Source: Macrolepiota albuminosa (taxonomy: Eukaryota; Basidiomycota; Agaricomycetes; Agaricales; Agaricaceae). Taken from it: 64,000 bases of DNA. Under the pieces are notes generated by a model, which was given only the letters and a program-made list of their open reading frames with translations, was not told the origin of the DNA and ran no database searches. This document shows, one piece after another, positions 54,186 through 64,000 of the stretch (its first letter is position 1; each line of letters starts with the position of its first letter). The stretch covers positions 310,001 through 374,000 of the forward strand of contig JAMWFC010000056.1 of NCBI GenBank assembly GCA_027475525.1, in the 5' to 3' direction. Both the position numbers and the translations under genes were made by a program.

Positions 54186-57100
54186 ATGGACGGTACAATG
54201 TCATCTAGCCACCCTCGCATTGACAACTCTAAGTTTTACAATCACTCTTGGTATTCAGACGTTGTTCCTAACACTCCTGACCTGTCCTCTCACTTTGACA
54301 GCACACCTGTGGCGGCAAGTTGATTAGGTTTTTTTCATGCATGCTCTGCTGACCTATTCAAGGCTCTTGCACGTGTGTTGTCTGATGAAGAAAAAAATAT
54401 TTCTCTTGCTAGCCGTTCAGACGTATTCTCCATATTTCGAGATACTATAAATGATGTCCCTGTTTATTGTGTACCGAAAGATAAGGCACTCAAAGCCTTT
54501 TTCAAAGTCATTTTATCATATCGTGTACTCGACATATACACCCTTGTGTGTGAGGATAAGATGCGCCCTCCACGAACCTCAGGGCCAATGACGGAGAATA
54601 GTCGATCAGTAGGTTCATCCCTATTACCCATTTCATTGATTGAGTTTGTATTTTAGCCGGTAAACCCTTTAAACTCACTCCCAAACCTTATCGGGAAATT
54701 CCATAAAAACCTCGTACAACATCTGAATAAAATACATGCCGAATCTAGAGGAGAACGACCGAGAGACCGCCCCACCCCAAAGTTTACAGGTCCACGCATG
54801 AAGCTGTATTCCGAACTCACGTCTCAGGTCAGCAATAAGGGTGTTCAAAACACCATAATCAATCTTACAAGTGCGGCGCTACATCTGAGTTGTCTATTGA
54901 AGGTAATCTTAATTGATATCAATTTGAATGTCCATTAAAGTTGCCTCAGGGTAACCTCTATTTACCGTCCGATATCAAGGCAATCGAAAATATCATTGTT
55001 GACGAGTATTGTCCTTCCCGTCCTTATTAGAATGTCTGCTCATTGTCTTCGATGTGTATAGCGAAAGCAGGTCTAGCGACCAAGATCAATTAAAATACCT
55101 TCATACCGCGCATGGCAGTGCCATCGATGGTGCCGGTTCATATGGTTGCTCGACTATTATGCACAACGCACTTTATTTGGCATTGCTCGTATCCCCGCTC
55201 ATGTTACTTCTTCCTCGTGAGTATGGGGTACTAACCGGTAAAGACTCCCTGCTACAGGTAAATTGATCTACCTTTTATTTTGTTTGAGCGACTCTGATTG
55301 CTTCCAAAGCTTTGGAGGCATGTTGGAGGGCTCGAACGTCCGTGTATCATCGTCGAGGTGGATCGAGCATTATGGCGAGTGTTATTCTCGGCAGCTCAGG
55401 GTGGTGACCTGCTAACCGAGTTGTCATCTGCTTTGAGTACCCTGACCGATCAAATTAACGAAGCGGCACCTGCTTGGATTGAAATTGTATCCGTCCCTTC
55501 CCCTTCTAAGAAGCGTCTCTGCGATGCTTTGCTTGCTACTCCTGCATCGACCACTTCAACGAGCGACGAAACCCAACGAGACGATGATGCAAGCCAGTTG
55601 TTTGGACCCGCTCCGTTCCCTGTTGGATTGGATGCCTTACCAGGACCCTCTAATTGCTCAGCAAGCCCGTCGGGTCACATAGATGTTCCTCATCCAACCG
55701 TCGGCGACAAGCCTGATGGTTATGAGCAGTCTTCACCTACGAGGCCCGAATTTTTTGACAACTTAGGGGACCTTATGGACGTCACACCTGATGATTCCCG
55801 TATTGACCCGTCTCCTAGTACAGATGCACTTGTCCGTGCATCGGAAGACACCACAGGTTCCGAAAACCTCAACCAGTTAACCGATGTACCTTCCTCTCCA
55901 AATAACGTCCGTGCGTCGGAGGACGCTATGGACGTATCGCCCGTTATTTCCAATCGTGACGTTGAGAATTCCCCTGAACCAGACCCTATGGACGTGACGC
56001 CCGACGTTTCGAACGTCGAGGATTCCCCTGCAGGTGACCGTGAGGTCAATCATACCAATTCTAATACGGCACCTGCTACTGGGGCACCTCTTCCCAATAC
56101 AGAAGCACCGGATGGAGAGCAGATGACACCCGTAGTTACCGGTATTGGTTCATTAACTTTGGTCAACGCCTCCGAGACAACAGTTAACAATGACCTGCCT
56201 TCTTCCAAACCGGTGGTGACTGTCGGCCCCGCTAAGACTTCCAAAAACAACCGGAGAAAATCGGCGCGTATTGCGGCTAAAAACAAGCGACGTAATACGG
56301 CACCCTTGACGCCTAGAAAGAGGAAAAGAAACTTTACAAGTAAGGCGCATGTTGACTCAGATAGCGCGAGCGAGTCTCCCATGTTGGACTCAGATGGCGC
56401 TAGCGATTCCTCCAATGACTCTGCTGAGGTAACGGCGGTTGCTTCACCCCTTGAAAATGTTGAGACAGATCGGGGTTATATTGACCTGACCCTTGAGTCT
56501 ACGGTGAGTGACTGTCTATGTATTGGTCAACTGGTTGTGATTCTGGGTTTAGGATGATGAGGATAGCCATATGGTCAAAAACCCGAATCGTCTCGATCTC
56601 TCAGAATCATGGATCCTCCGTGAAGGGGACGCCGTACAAATACCTTTGACTGGCAGCAATGGGGTATTTGAATACACGCCAAAATTTCACGTGCGTATAT
56701 ATTCTATTCCGTTATAGTAGCCTTCCGTTCACTGCTCTGTAGCTTGACAGGGACCTTCTTTGGTTTCGCAGAATGTATGCCGCATCTATTGCTCGTCGGG
56801 ATCGACCCTCGTCCGTGAAGGTGATGACTCAAACCGAGTATCACTCTTCATCTCCGCTTGCTCTCTCGAAAATATTGGCATCGCAATCATGCATTCTTGT
56901 TATTGGGAACCAGCATATTGACCCGGGCTTCAATGCGCGCTCCTTATCAGATGTATGTGTCCTGGACAATGTTATCCAGGTGCATGGTACGTTCTCCTTT
57001 GTTTTATTATTATTGTTGTTGTTGTTGTATTTAATTTAATTTAATTTGTTTTATTTTTTCCTGCAGATTTCACCATATCTGGTACCGAACGCTTGAAGCA

Positions 57101-58919
57101 TGCAACCCCTCGAGATCTTCTAAGGACACTGGAATCTTCGTACCCAAGATCATTAAGTGCTTTGGATATCCCTGCTTCCCTAGAAACTTTTCCGCGCCTC
57201 CCGTTCTCAAGCGACTCGGCTGTCTGGGGAAAAGTTCAAGGTCACGGGTACTGTAAAGTGGAGGATTTTTATCCAATTTTGGATATGCGATGGAATCTTG
57301 CATCTACCAGCAGAACCCACCATTACTGGCACATCGATGCCAATGGTTTTGCTACCTTTGTCTTCGTCGAGACTGGCACGAAGTTGTGGTTCATGGCGTC
57401 GCCCAAATCTGGAAATTACGATGACTTTGGAGCCTGGGATCTTTATGTTAACAATTTTTACACCAGAAAGCCAAACGATGAAAAGTGGGACGTCGAGCTA
57501 CTTGTTCTGCAGCCGGGTTCCATGCTGTTTGTCCACTGGTTATTTCTTTTCCTTATATTATTTACTGATAATATATTATTACAGCATTATGCGCCCGTGT
57601 CTACCTCACGCCGTAGTTACTCCCATACCAACAATATGCCGCGGGGGTCATTTCTACAACACATCGACTCTCGCTGCCTCGATAATCGGCTTATATCACC
57701 ATTACGTTGCTTCCACATCAATATCCAACACCGACCACGCCTCCGCCTCATACACGGTGCTAATGCGCCTCCTCACCTATTTTGTCCTTGTTCTCGTCGA
57801 CTCTGTGACCGAACACGGTACGTGTAGTCACCACCACATCTGTTTATACTGTTCACGTATGTGCATTTTACGACCATGGTCATGTTCCGGACACAAACTC
57901 ATGGGACAGTGTGCTGATCCTTCTTTGTCTATGCAACTATTTTGAGTTGCATGATGCACTTGTGTCTACGAACTATGCTTGGAGCGGCGACCTTCGATCC
58001 TTTGAGGTGTCCGTCAAAAACCGGGTCCGCGCGCGAAGGCTTATGTACTGGTTCTTCTCCAATCACGAACTTGAAAGCGAGTCCGATGGCAGTGTCATAA
58101 CGGGTCTGCCTGCGCTTGAATACATATCGTCTCGATTCCTGGCTACACATGCTTGTGTACTTATGCACTACAAAAAGCTCGCCTGCCTGCGCTTGAATAC
58201 ATATCGTCTCGATTCCTGGCTACACATGCTTGTGTACTTATGCACTACAAAAAGCTCGCATGGCTGAATAATTTACGTGGGTCCAACGCAAACACCCCAC
58301 CGTCAACAACTTGTATCAACATTCAATCCGTCCTCCGTGATGGACCTGCCTGGAAGGCATACACCCTCGTCCGTCTGCGTCTTGGTGCTTCCGATGTCGA
58401 TCCTGCCGAATTGACGTTTGCCTGGAGGGGAAGCCGATACATTGTTCGCAGAGTTCCTACAGTTGACTTTTGTGAGTGTTTTCTGCGTCTAAGTCCTGAC
58501 ATTTCTCATCCTTCCTCAGCTTATCCGTACATCGACGGTTATGTTTGGCGCGACTTCACGATTGCACGCCAACTCGGCGTCACGCTCACAAATGCCAATC
58601 CCCGACGCGACGAGGACGCTGACTTGTCTTGCTGGGTCGAATTTTCTGTTGATGACTTGAAATCTTACAATGCCTGCCCTGAGGTCGGTTATATCAGCGA
58701 CACCCCCCCCGAATCTCCTGTACTCGCTCCTACAAACACGCCCCCCCGTAGTACCAGCCCCCGTCCTCCCAGCCCCCGTAGTCCCAGCCAAAGTGATACT
58801 TCGAGTAGCTCAAGCAGTGACGACGAATCATCGGACAGGCCCGGTGAGTTGCTCTGTACAGATATCAATATTGTACTCATTCGCGTAATCTAGCTGCTAA
58901 GCGAATCCGGCGGTCCTAG
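54186..58919 (+). CDS. JmjC-like (2-oxoglutarate/Fe) domain protein
   Basis: A large multi-exon gene of well over 1000 codons. Upstream exons (MDGTMSSSHPRIDNS; SDEEKNISLASRSDVFSIF; NPLNSLPNLIGKF; GNLYLPSDIKAIENI) join in phase to a long acidic, Ser/Asp-rich exon (about 55310-56502). This exon has repeated MDVTP/MDVSP motifs and a basic, NLS-like RRKSARIAAKNKRR. Downstream is a double-stranded beta-helix with HWHIDANG near 57330 (first His and Asp of the iron site) and CRGGHFYNTS near 57645 (distal His), as in JmjC-like proteins expanded in Agaricomycetes. The end chosen, with a last intron, gives a basic AAKRIRRS tail. A perfect 77-bp duplication (58106-58259) throws the frame off; with one copy it reads on. 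Substrate is unknown; a nuclear demethylase or hydroxylase role is inference. Confidence 0.72.
57003..57060. repeat. Simple repeats in JmjC-gene intron
   Basis: TTATTATTATTG, (TTG)n and (TTTAA)n runs lie inside the intron between IQVH and the exon starting DFTISG. Confidence 0.8.
58106..58259. repeat. Perfect 77-bp tandem duplication D2
   Basis: Copies 58106-58182 and 58183-58259 are identical and lie within coding sequence of the JmjC-like gene. Length 77 shifts the frame. Taking out one copy joins LPALEYISSRFLATHACVL...KKLA to WLNNLRGSNAN without a break. Confidence 0.95.
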
Positions 58920-59052
58920 CGATTTTTTTAATATATATTGTAGTTTATCTCGTGGCACGGTTGTTTATTTTTTTTAAGCGAATCCGGCGGTCCTAGCGAT
59001 TTTTTTAATATATATTGTAGTTTATCTCGTGGCACGGTTGTTTATTTTTTTT
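58899..59052. repeat. Perfect 77-bp tandem duplication D3
   Basis: Copies 58899-58975 and 58976-59052 are identical (AAGCGAATCCGGCGG ... GTTTATTTTTTTT). They span the last codons of the JmjC-like gene and its 3' flank. Confidence 0.93.
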
Positions 59053-59214
59053 TTTTCTTTTGTAAACTTAATATCGTGTAGACCATCAAATAAGATGGTA
59101 TATCCAGTGTCTCCAGTGCTTCAAAAGATTAAGATTGTTAAGTTGTTTACCACGCAGTAGCCTATAAAAACACTCGAGCCAGTGTTTGTATTTATCTCAA
59201 GCTATAGTACCCTG

Positions 59215-59377
59215 CTGCTGTAAGCTATCGCTCCAGCTATGGTTTACGTAAGCTGTTGCTACAGCAATATTTTATGTAAGCGGCTGCTCCAGCGACGATT
59301 TATATAATCTGCCACTCCGTTATATTTTATGCAAGCTCCAGCGATGATTTATGTAATATGCCAGTCCGTTGATGTGA
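59215..59377. repeat. Degenerate minisatellite, about 28 bp unit
   Basis: Five or so imperfect units of the form GTAAGCTG-TGCTCCAGC-ATTTTAT lie just past the 3' end of the helicase gene. They may belong to the element's terminal region. Confidence 0.65.
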
Positions 59378-62300
59378 TCACTCCGTCCTGATGTATACAG
59401 CCAACGTGGCTGTCCTGGAATTGCACTTTGACATATCAATCAAGCTAGTAGATTCACTTTCCCTTATCATTTTATGTCCAGTTGTCAATCCGTCGTGATA
59501 CCAAGATTCGTTGGATGCAGATACGTAGCGGCTTGAAAAATGAGAGTTGCCAAAATATATAACTCCTTTTAGTATGTACTTACTCACACTCGCAGAATCA
59601 ACCGTCGTGATTTCAAGCCTCTTATCCACATTAACTGATACGCTTGATATATCGAAATAGACAATCGGAGGAGCCATCAAAAACTGAGAAACCTTGATTA
59701 GTCGTCTCGCACACGAATCACACCTTGTGCTTGTATAGCACCAAAAATCATCAACATGCTCACGAATGGATGGTCTTCCTGGCGTCAGTATGATCATTAC
59801 TGATTTTGATTTAACTCTCCGACGGGCCGTGGCATGGTGAGCTGGACAGACCATAAACGAATCAAGCACATCTGACGCGTTGACAGATAGTTCGTTAATC
59901 AAAGAGTGTACAGACGTGTATTCACCAAATGGGAACTCTCTGTGATTCCTCTGAGACAGCTTGGTCCGAAGCCATTCCCTGGTCTCCTCGAGGGCCTCAT
60001 GATCTCCCGGCGCGATACTATGGAAATCTTTCACTAGATGTTGGTTTAGACGCGGGCTCAATGTACTAAGCTTTTGAGACCATTCTAGAGGGTCTTCTCG
60101 CCATAAGTTGTATATAATAGACAATACGGAATCGTATGCGCAACTGTTCAGCTTCCATGAACAGGCAAAGGGGGGACAAGTACCTTGCAAAATAGACAGA
60201 CTATCTGCGTGACTCAACCGTCGGCGTTTGCTTGGACCATGCTCAATATCTTCCTGTATCTTCCGTTTTCCTGTGCTACATGGATCCTTATATACCTTGG
60301 CCCCTCTGGCAGGAACGAAAGTGTTTTTGGGCAATGGTCTTTCTTGCAGTGGCCTTTCTCTTGATATTATATGCCAATTTATGTCTATGTACCCTGAATC
60401 ATCAAATTGATCGTTTTTACTCCATCTCAGGGACGGATGCAAATGAGGAGGAAAGTAGGTGTCGCTTTTGCATCGTCTAAATGATGCTATCAAATCGGAC
60501 CGTCTTGGAGCGTCATGGAAACCCTTTGGCAGCTTCCCTACATACCTCAGCCTTGTTATCTCATCCAGCAACTCCAAATCCCGGAACTCCTGGCATAGTG
60601 CGCCAGTTGCTTTTCCTTGAATGATGGTTCTGTCAAATCCACGTATTATAATAGTTCCGGCTGCAGTAGCGCTTCGGGACAGTGCTGTATAGTAAGCCTG
60701 ATGGGATTGACATTTGAACAAGTCAACAGGATTGAAAGGCCTAGTCTTCCCTTGGCTAGCGTAATCGGTTATAGCATAGTTGACGAGTATTTCGACTTGT
60801 GATCGCGAAATTGTAATCTTTTGATCGTTAGGTAGACTGCATTCAGTCGAAACTGTGCTTCTAGTTATTGGTACTACGTCTTCAGAAAGACCTTCTATCT
60901 GTACGTGGTGCGGTGGATTCTTCAGTTTTACAAACAGCGTGTCTATCATACGTTGACCAACAGAACCCGTACATGACTTCCATCCATATACGTAACCTTC
61001 TTGACCATTTGTGATACAGAGCTCTGTGGCAATGTTAGTCTTGATGATAATAGGTAAGCCGACGCATAGCGACAGTTTGCCTGCAACTTGACCAGATGTG
61101 GATGAAGGAGGCTGCTCCCATAAAATATTCTGAATAGAGGAGTGTAGAGGAACTCTGTTTCTACCTGATGCTCCTCGACCTTTACCTTTGCATGTGCTCT
61201 CGTCATCCTTGTCAAGTACAGTATCTTCGCTAAAGAAATCTGTCAGCTCGAGCCCACTCTCCAGGGCAAATCTACTACTTCCAACCACATTGACAGCATC
61301 TTTATCTATGTTGTGTGCTGTTATGATAGACACATTACGGAAGTCATCATTGAGAAGCAAGGAGTCTGAAAGATTGGAGACTCGCCGAGACTCCAGGAAC
61401 TGGATATCGTCTTTGGTGCATGCTCGATACCTCATGTTAGCAAGGGCCGTTCTAAAGGATTTGTCGTCTGGACTTTGCATTGTCTGTCTCATATTCTGTC
61501 TCAATATGACTACTGCAGTAACCTGGTGCCAAACTGCTTTACCCAATGCAGCCTTTTGTTCGTTCAGATCGATAGATCGCATACCCACACTGCGACTGTA
61601 CAGCGCTGCATTCTCACGGCCAGTTACTGGCGGCAGCTGGGCAAAATCGCCAGCAAACACCATGTTCATACCGCCAAAAGGGAGGTGCGACAGACCTGTA
61701 ATCTGAGTAAGGCACGCTGATATCTTGTACATATCCCTGCAAGACAACATGGATACTTCGTCGAAAAATACATATTGCACCCCGATAAGGCGTGACTTTA
61801 CTTGAGCCAGTTGTGCCAGAGAGTCACATACCATATCATTAATTCCAAACAGATAATGGTAAGTCGATCCACCTAACAGTGATGCTGCAGTGCTAGTGCT
61901 GGTAGGAGCAACCACTGCAAACCTATGAGATTCTCCATGGGCTGCAAAGTATTGGGACAGCGCTTTAAGCACCTGTGTTTTCCCGGTGCCCCCCATACCC
62001 CCCATATACATTCTCAACTGTTCGGGGTTAGAAGTGGCAGCGTGGTTAGCCACTATTCTAAATGCTCTGGTTTGTTCCTCATTGAGATTGAAACTGGTAG
62101 TAATTTTGGATATAGTGGGTTCCCATTTGATATTTAAATGTTTTTTCTCTAGGAAACTACGATCACATACTTCCACAATGCCCGGCTTGTTTTGTTCATC
62201 TGATCTTCCAACGCGCTGTTCACGAACAGACAACATGTCTTTTTGCCTATCTTTTAATATGGACGCACGAGTTTCACTGACCTTATGTCTCCAGTAAGTA

Positions 62301-64000
62301 CCGGGCATGTCTGACACCGAAGGTGAATGCTTCGTTGTATCAGGGGAGGTTTGGGCCATTACAGGCTTATCCCAATTCAGGTTCGTCATGGTGGAAGTCA
62401 TAATAGCCATGTCTCTCCGACGTTTTAATTCGGTTTTGCCAATCTCATTACTACAGTCAAGGTCTATCCCGTAGTCCTCAGGTTGTCCGTTATCTTCGTC
62501 GTCCATATAATCCTTTTGTTCAATATCTCTGATATTGGAAACTGAATTGTCCATTCCCAGGAATGCCATACCGCCTTGCTTCAGTTGTGCATAGAAGTCG
62601 TCACGGGCATCCATACACTCATACTTAATATTCATATTAGCCATAAGACACAATTGCCTCTCGGTAAAATGGTGGTTGTCGAATGCTGCACTCCATAAAT
62701 CATACTTGTTTTTTAAATCAGCACCTGAACGCCAAGGCTTGAATAAAGTAAGCATTGTGACGCAGTATTCGTCTCTATCCCCTTTATCACGCCTTGGAAG
62801 AGTAGGACCTATGAAATTGGGCACACGCTTCTGCCCTGGCGGATACACAAGGGTAGCATGAGAGTCCGACAAGGGATGATCGTCTGTAAAGTTGACGGTC
62901 AGTGTGTTGGCCGTTTTAGACTTGGAACTTTTGTTCCCTCTATGAGTGGATTTTACTCGTTCGCATCTAGAAGCCCATTCATACAATGTCATGTTTTGCA
63001 ATTCTATGCCACGGTATATGTAGTCAAACACAGGAGATAGTCCCACTACTCGGCCTTTCTTTCTGATGATCGCTATTTTGTCAGACCCGTATGAACTGTC
63101 AGTTGGCTGATCTTCGGGCCAAGCACGTTTGACTTTGCAGACGAAGCTGGGCCAATGAAGATTGGTGAATTTATGGTCGGTGTAATGATCGGGGTTACCA
63201 AGAAGGTACATACATATCATCGGAGAACCCATTTCTGACTTTGCACTCATTACATTGGCCATTTTTGTCATGAGAGACCTTGCTTTTTCTTGCTGTGGGA
63301 GAGGTCCGTTAACAATATCTTGGTATTTTGTGAGCACTGTGCCAACGGCCTCAAATGCTGTGTACGTTTTAAGCGATGATTTAGTTATATATTTAGTGAC
63401 ATATAAAAGGACACCCCTGACCGCCGTTCCCGAACGAAGACTAGTTACATCAGTGTTGCATCTAAACAAATAACTCAAAGATGCGGTGAATGTATTCAGC
63501 CATGGTTTCGCTTTACGCATATTGAGCGCACCTGTTAGAGGGTCGACTTCAGTCTGTTGGAAGAGTTCTTTGGGAAACCAAGCCTTACATCTGCCCCATT
63601 TGTTGTCTAGACATCCTTTATTCTCTTTGCCTAATTTTTTACTTCCGTCCTTCTTATATGATGTATGGCAGGTATGCACATTTGACCTAAATACAATGTC
63701 ATCTACAGTGTTACGGAATTGAGTCCACCAATTAGATGTCTCCTCACATCCGACACACTCCTGGGGCAGTGCCTGAGGGTCAGATTGACCAGCATCGGGT
63801 ATACTGTCCGTAGAAGCATCACGGGCTGTTGGTACTGGGAGTCTGTTGATTGAAGTTTCTTGTTTACTCCGACACAAATGATCGGGAGGAGGGGGCTGGG
63901 GCATCGTCCGTGTGGGATCAATATATTCTGGCATCTTCTTGGATTTTTCAATGTTATCTATTACTTGGTCCATCGTCCCTGTAAGGAAGTCGCCGGTGAA
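59378..64000 (-). CDS. Helitron-type PIF1 helicase with USP-like domain (partial)
   Basis: An uninterrupted frame of over 1530 codons runs off the window end. The codons before the first ATG (63973) are also open (FTGDFLTGT), so the true start lies outside. The right part carries CHTSYKKDGSKKLGKENKGC and TSLRSGTAVRGVLLYVTKYITK, typical of Helitron proteins next to the Rep region. The middle is a PIF1-family helicase with Walker A GGMGGTGKTQVLKAL, Walker B VQYVFFDEVSMLS and GDFAQLPPV, and a C-terminal DYASQGKT motif. The C-terminal 300 residues resemble a ubiquitin-specific protease: Cys box WKLNSCAYDSVL, a zinc-finger-like CPAHH...CDSCARRL, and His box FGNSHFSSRYV...WYHDG. This would be a rolling-circle transposon helicase carrying a deubiquitinase-like module. 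The frame is intact. Confidence 0.88.
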   Translation of the reverse strand, partial: FTGDFLTGTMDQVIDNIEKSKKMPEYIDPTRTMPQPPPPDHLCRSKQETSINRLPVPTARDASTDSIPDAGQSDPQALPQECVGCEETSNWWTQFRNTVDDIVFRSNVHTCHTSYKKDGSKKLGKENKGCLDNKWGRCKAWFPKELFQQTEVDPLTGALNMRKAKPWLNTFTASLSYLFRCNTDVTSLRSGTAVRGVLLYVTKYITKSSLKTYTAFEAVGTVLTKYQDIVNGPLPQQEKARSLMTKMANVMSAKSEMGSPMICMYLLGNPDHYTDHKFTNLHWPSFVCKVKRAWPEDQPTDSSYGSDKIAIIRKKGRVVGLSPVFDYIYRGIELQNMTLYEWASRCERVKSTHRGNKSSKSKTANTLTVNFTDDHPLSDSHATLVYPPGQKRVPNFIGPTLPRRDKGDRDEYCVTMLTLFKPWRSGADLKNKYDLWSAAFDNHHFTERQLCLMANMNIKYECMDARDDFYAQLKQGGMAFLGMDNSVSNIRDIEQKDYMDDEDNGQPEDYGIDLDCSNEIGKTELKRRRDMAIMTSTMTNLNWDKPVMAQTSPDTTKHSPSVSDMPGTYWRHKVSETRASILKDRQKDMLSVREQRVGRSDEQNKPGIVEVCDRSFLEKKHLNIKWEPTISKITTSFNLNEEQTRAFRIVANHAATSNPEQLRMYMGGMGGTGKTQVLKALSQYFAAHGESHRFAVVAPTSTSTAASLLGGSTYHYLFGINDMVCDSLAQLAQVKSRLIGVQYVFFDEVSMLSCRDMYKISACLTQITGLSHLPFGGMNMVFAGDFAQLPPVTGRENAALYSRSVGMRSIDLNEQKAALGKAVWHQVTAVVILRQNMRQTMQSPDDKSFRTALANMRYRACTKDDIQFLESRRVSNLSDSLLLNDDFRNVSIITAHNIDKDAVNVVGSSRFALESGLELTDFFSEDTVLDKDDESTCKGKGRGASGRNRVPLHSSIQNILWEQPPSSTSGQVAGKLSLCVGLPIIIKTNIATELCITNGQEGYVYGWKSCTGSVGQRMIDTLFVKLKNPPHHVQIEGLSEDVVPITRSTVSTECSLPNDQKITISRSQVEILVNYAITDYASQGKTRPFNPVDLFKCQSHQAYYTALSRSATAAGTIIIRGFDRTIIQGKATGALCQEFRDLELLDEITRLRYVGKLPKGFHDAPRRSDLIASFRRCKSDTYFPPHLHPSLRWSKNDQFDDSGYIDINWHIISRERPLQERPLPKNTFVPARGAKVYKDPCSTGKRKIQEDIEHGPSKRRRLSHADSLSILQGTCPPFACSWKLNSCAYDSVLSIIYNLWREDPLEWSQKLSTLSPRLNQHLVKDFHSIAPGDHEALEETREWLRTKLSQRNHREFPFGEYTSVHSLINELSVNASDVLDSFMVCPAHHATARRRVKSKSVMIILTPGRPSIREHVDDFWCYTSTRCDSCARRLIKVSQFLMAPPIVYFDISSVSVNVDKRLEITTVDSASVSKYILKGVIYFGNSHFSSRYVSASNESWYHDGLTTGHKMIRESESTSLIDMSKCNSRTATLAVYIRTE

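Overview
The window looks like a basidiomycete (Agaricomycete-type) nuclear genome. Genes are broken by many short introns of about 45-60 bp, and the gene families (CYP63-like P450, histidine acid phosphatase/phytase, JmjC-like protein, PIF1 helicase elements) are typical of mushrooms. The transposons are fungal Ty3/gypsy, Ty1/copia, tyrosine-recombinase retroelements and Helitron-type helicases. All gene models were spliced by eye from reading frame, GT/GC-AG borders and family motifs.

Left part (1-17.6 kb): a dead gypsy integrase relic (955-1990), then ordinary genes. These are a 14-exon cytochrome P450 (3563-6135, +), a small SAM methyltransferase (6734-7603, +), a single-pass membrane protein (8139-9261, -), the translesion polymerase REV1 (9955-13942, -) and a membrane-anchored phytase-like acid phosphatase (15088-17589, +). 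All five read through intact when spliced.

Middle part (17.6-32.6 kb): a young, apparently complete Ty1/copia element (17849-22804) with two 318-bp LTRs and a 5-bp target duplication. It is followed by a segmentally duplicated block. Three minus-strand paralogues of a secreted or surface single-pass protein (23.4-25.0, 26.1-27.2 and 29.8-31.0 kb) alternate with two truncated copies of the phytase 5' end. One truncated phytase is joined to a fragment of the REV1 5' end that still carries its introns.

Right-middle part (32.6-51.3 kb): a nest of retroelements. A DIRS-like tyrosine-recombinase retroelement interrupts the second phytase fragment. Its recombinase gene is split by a 13.3-kb gypsy element (37513-50838, minus orientation) with a 4-bp target duplication, and taking the gypsy out restores the recombinase frame. 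The gypsy itself has a solo LTR in its integrase gene and another in its 3' LTR. Its gag-pol is decayed, but an antisense six-exon gene with a Zn(II)2Cys6-like cluster between pol and the 3' LTR is intact.

Right part (51.3-64 kb): palindrome-containing tandem repeats (52066-52480), an unrecognised minus-strand gene, a large JmjC-like gene (54186-58919, +) and a PIF1-type helicase of Helitron type. The helicase is fused to a ubiquitin-specific-protease-like domain and runs off the window end. Three perfect tandem duplications, each exactly 77 bp, occur at 42582, 58106 and 58899; two of them break reading frames and may be assembly artefacts.
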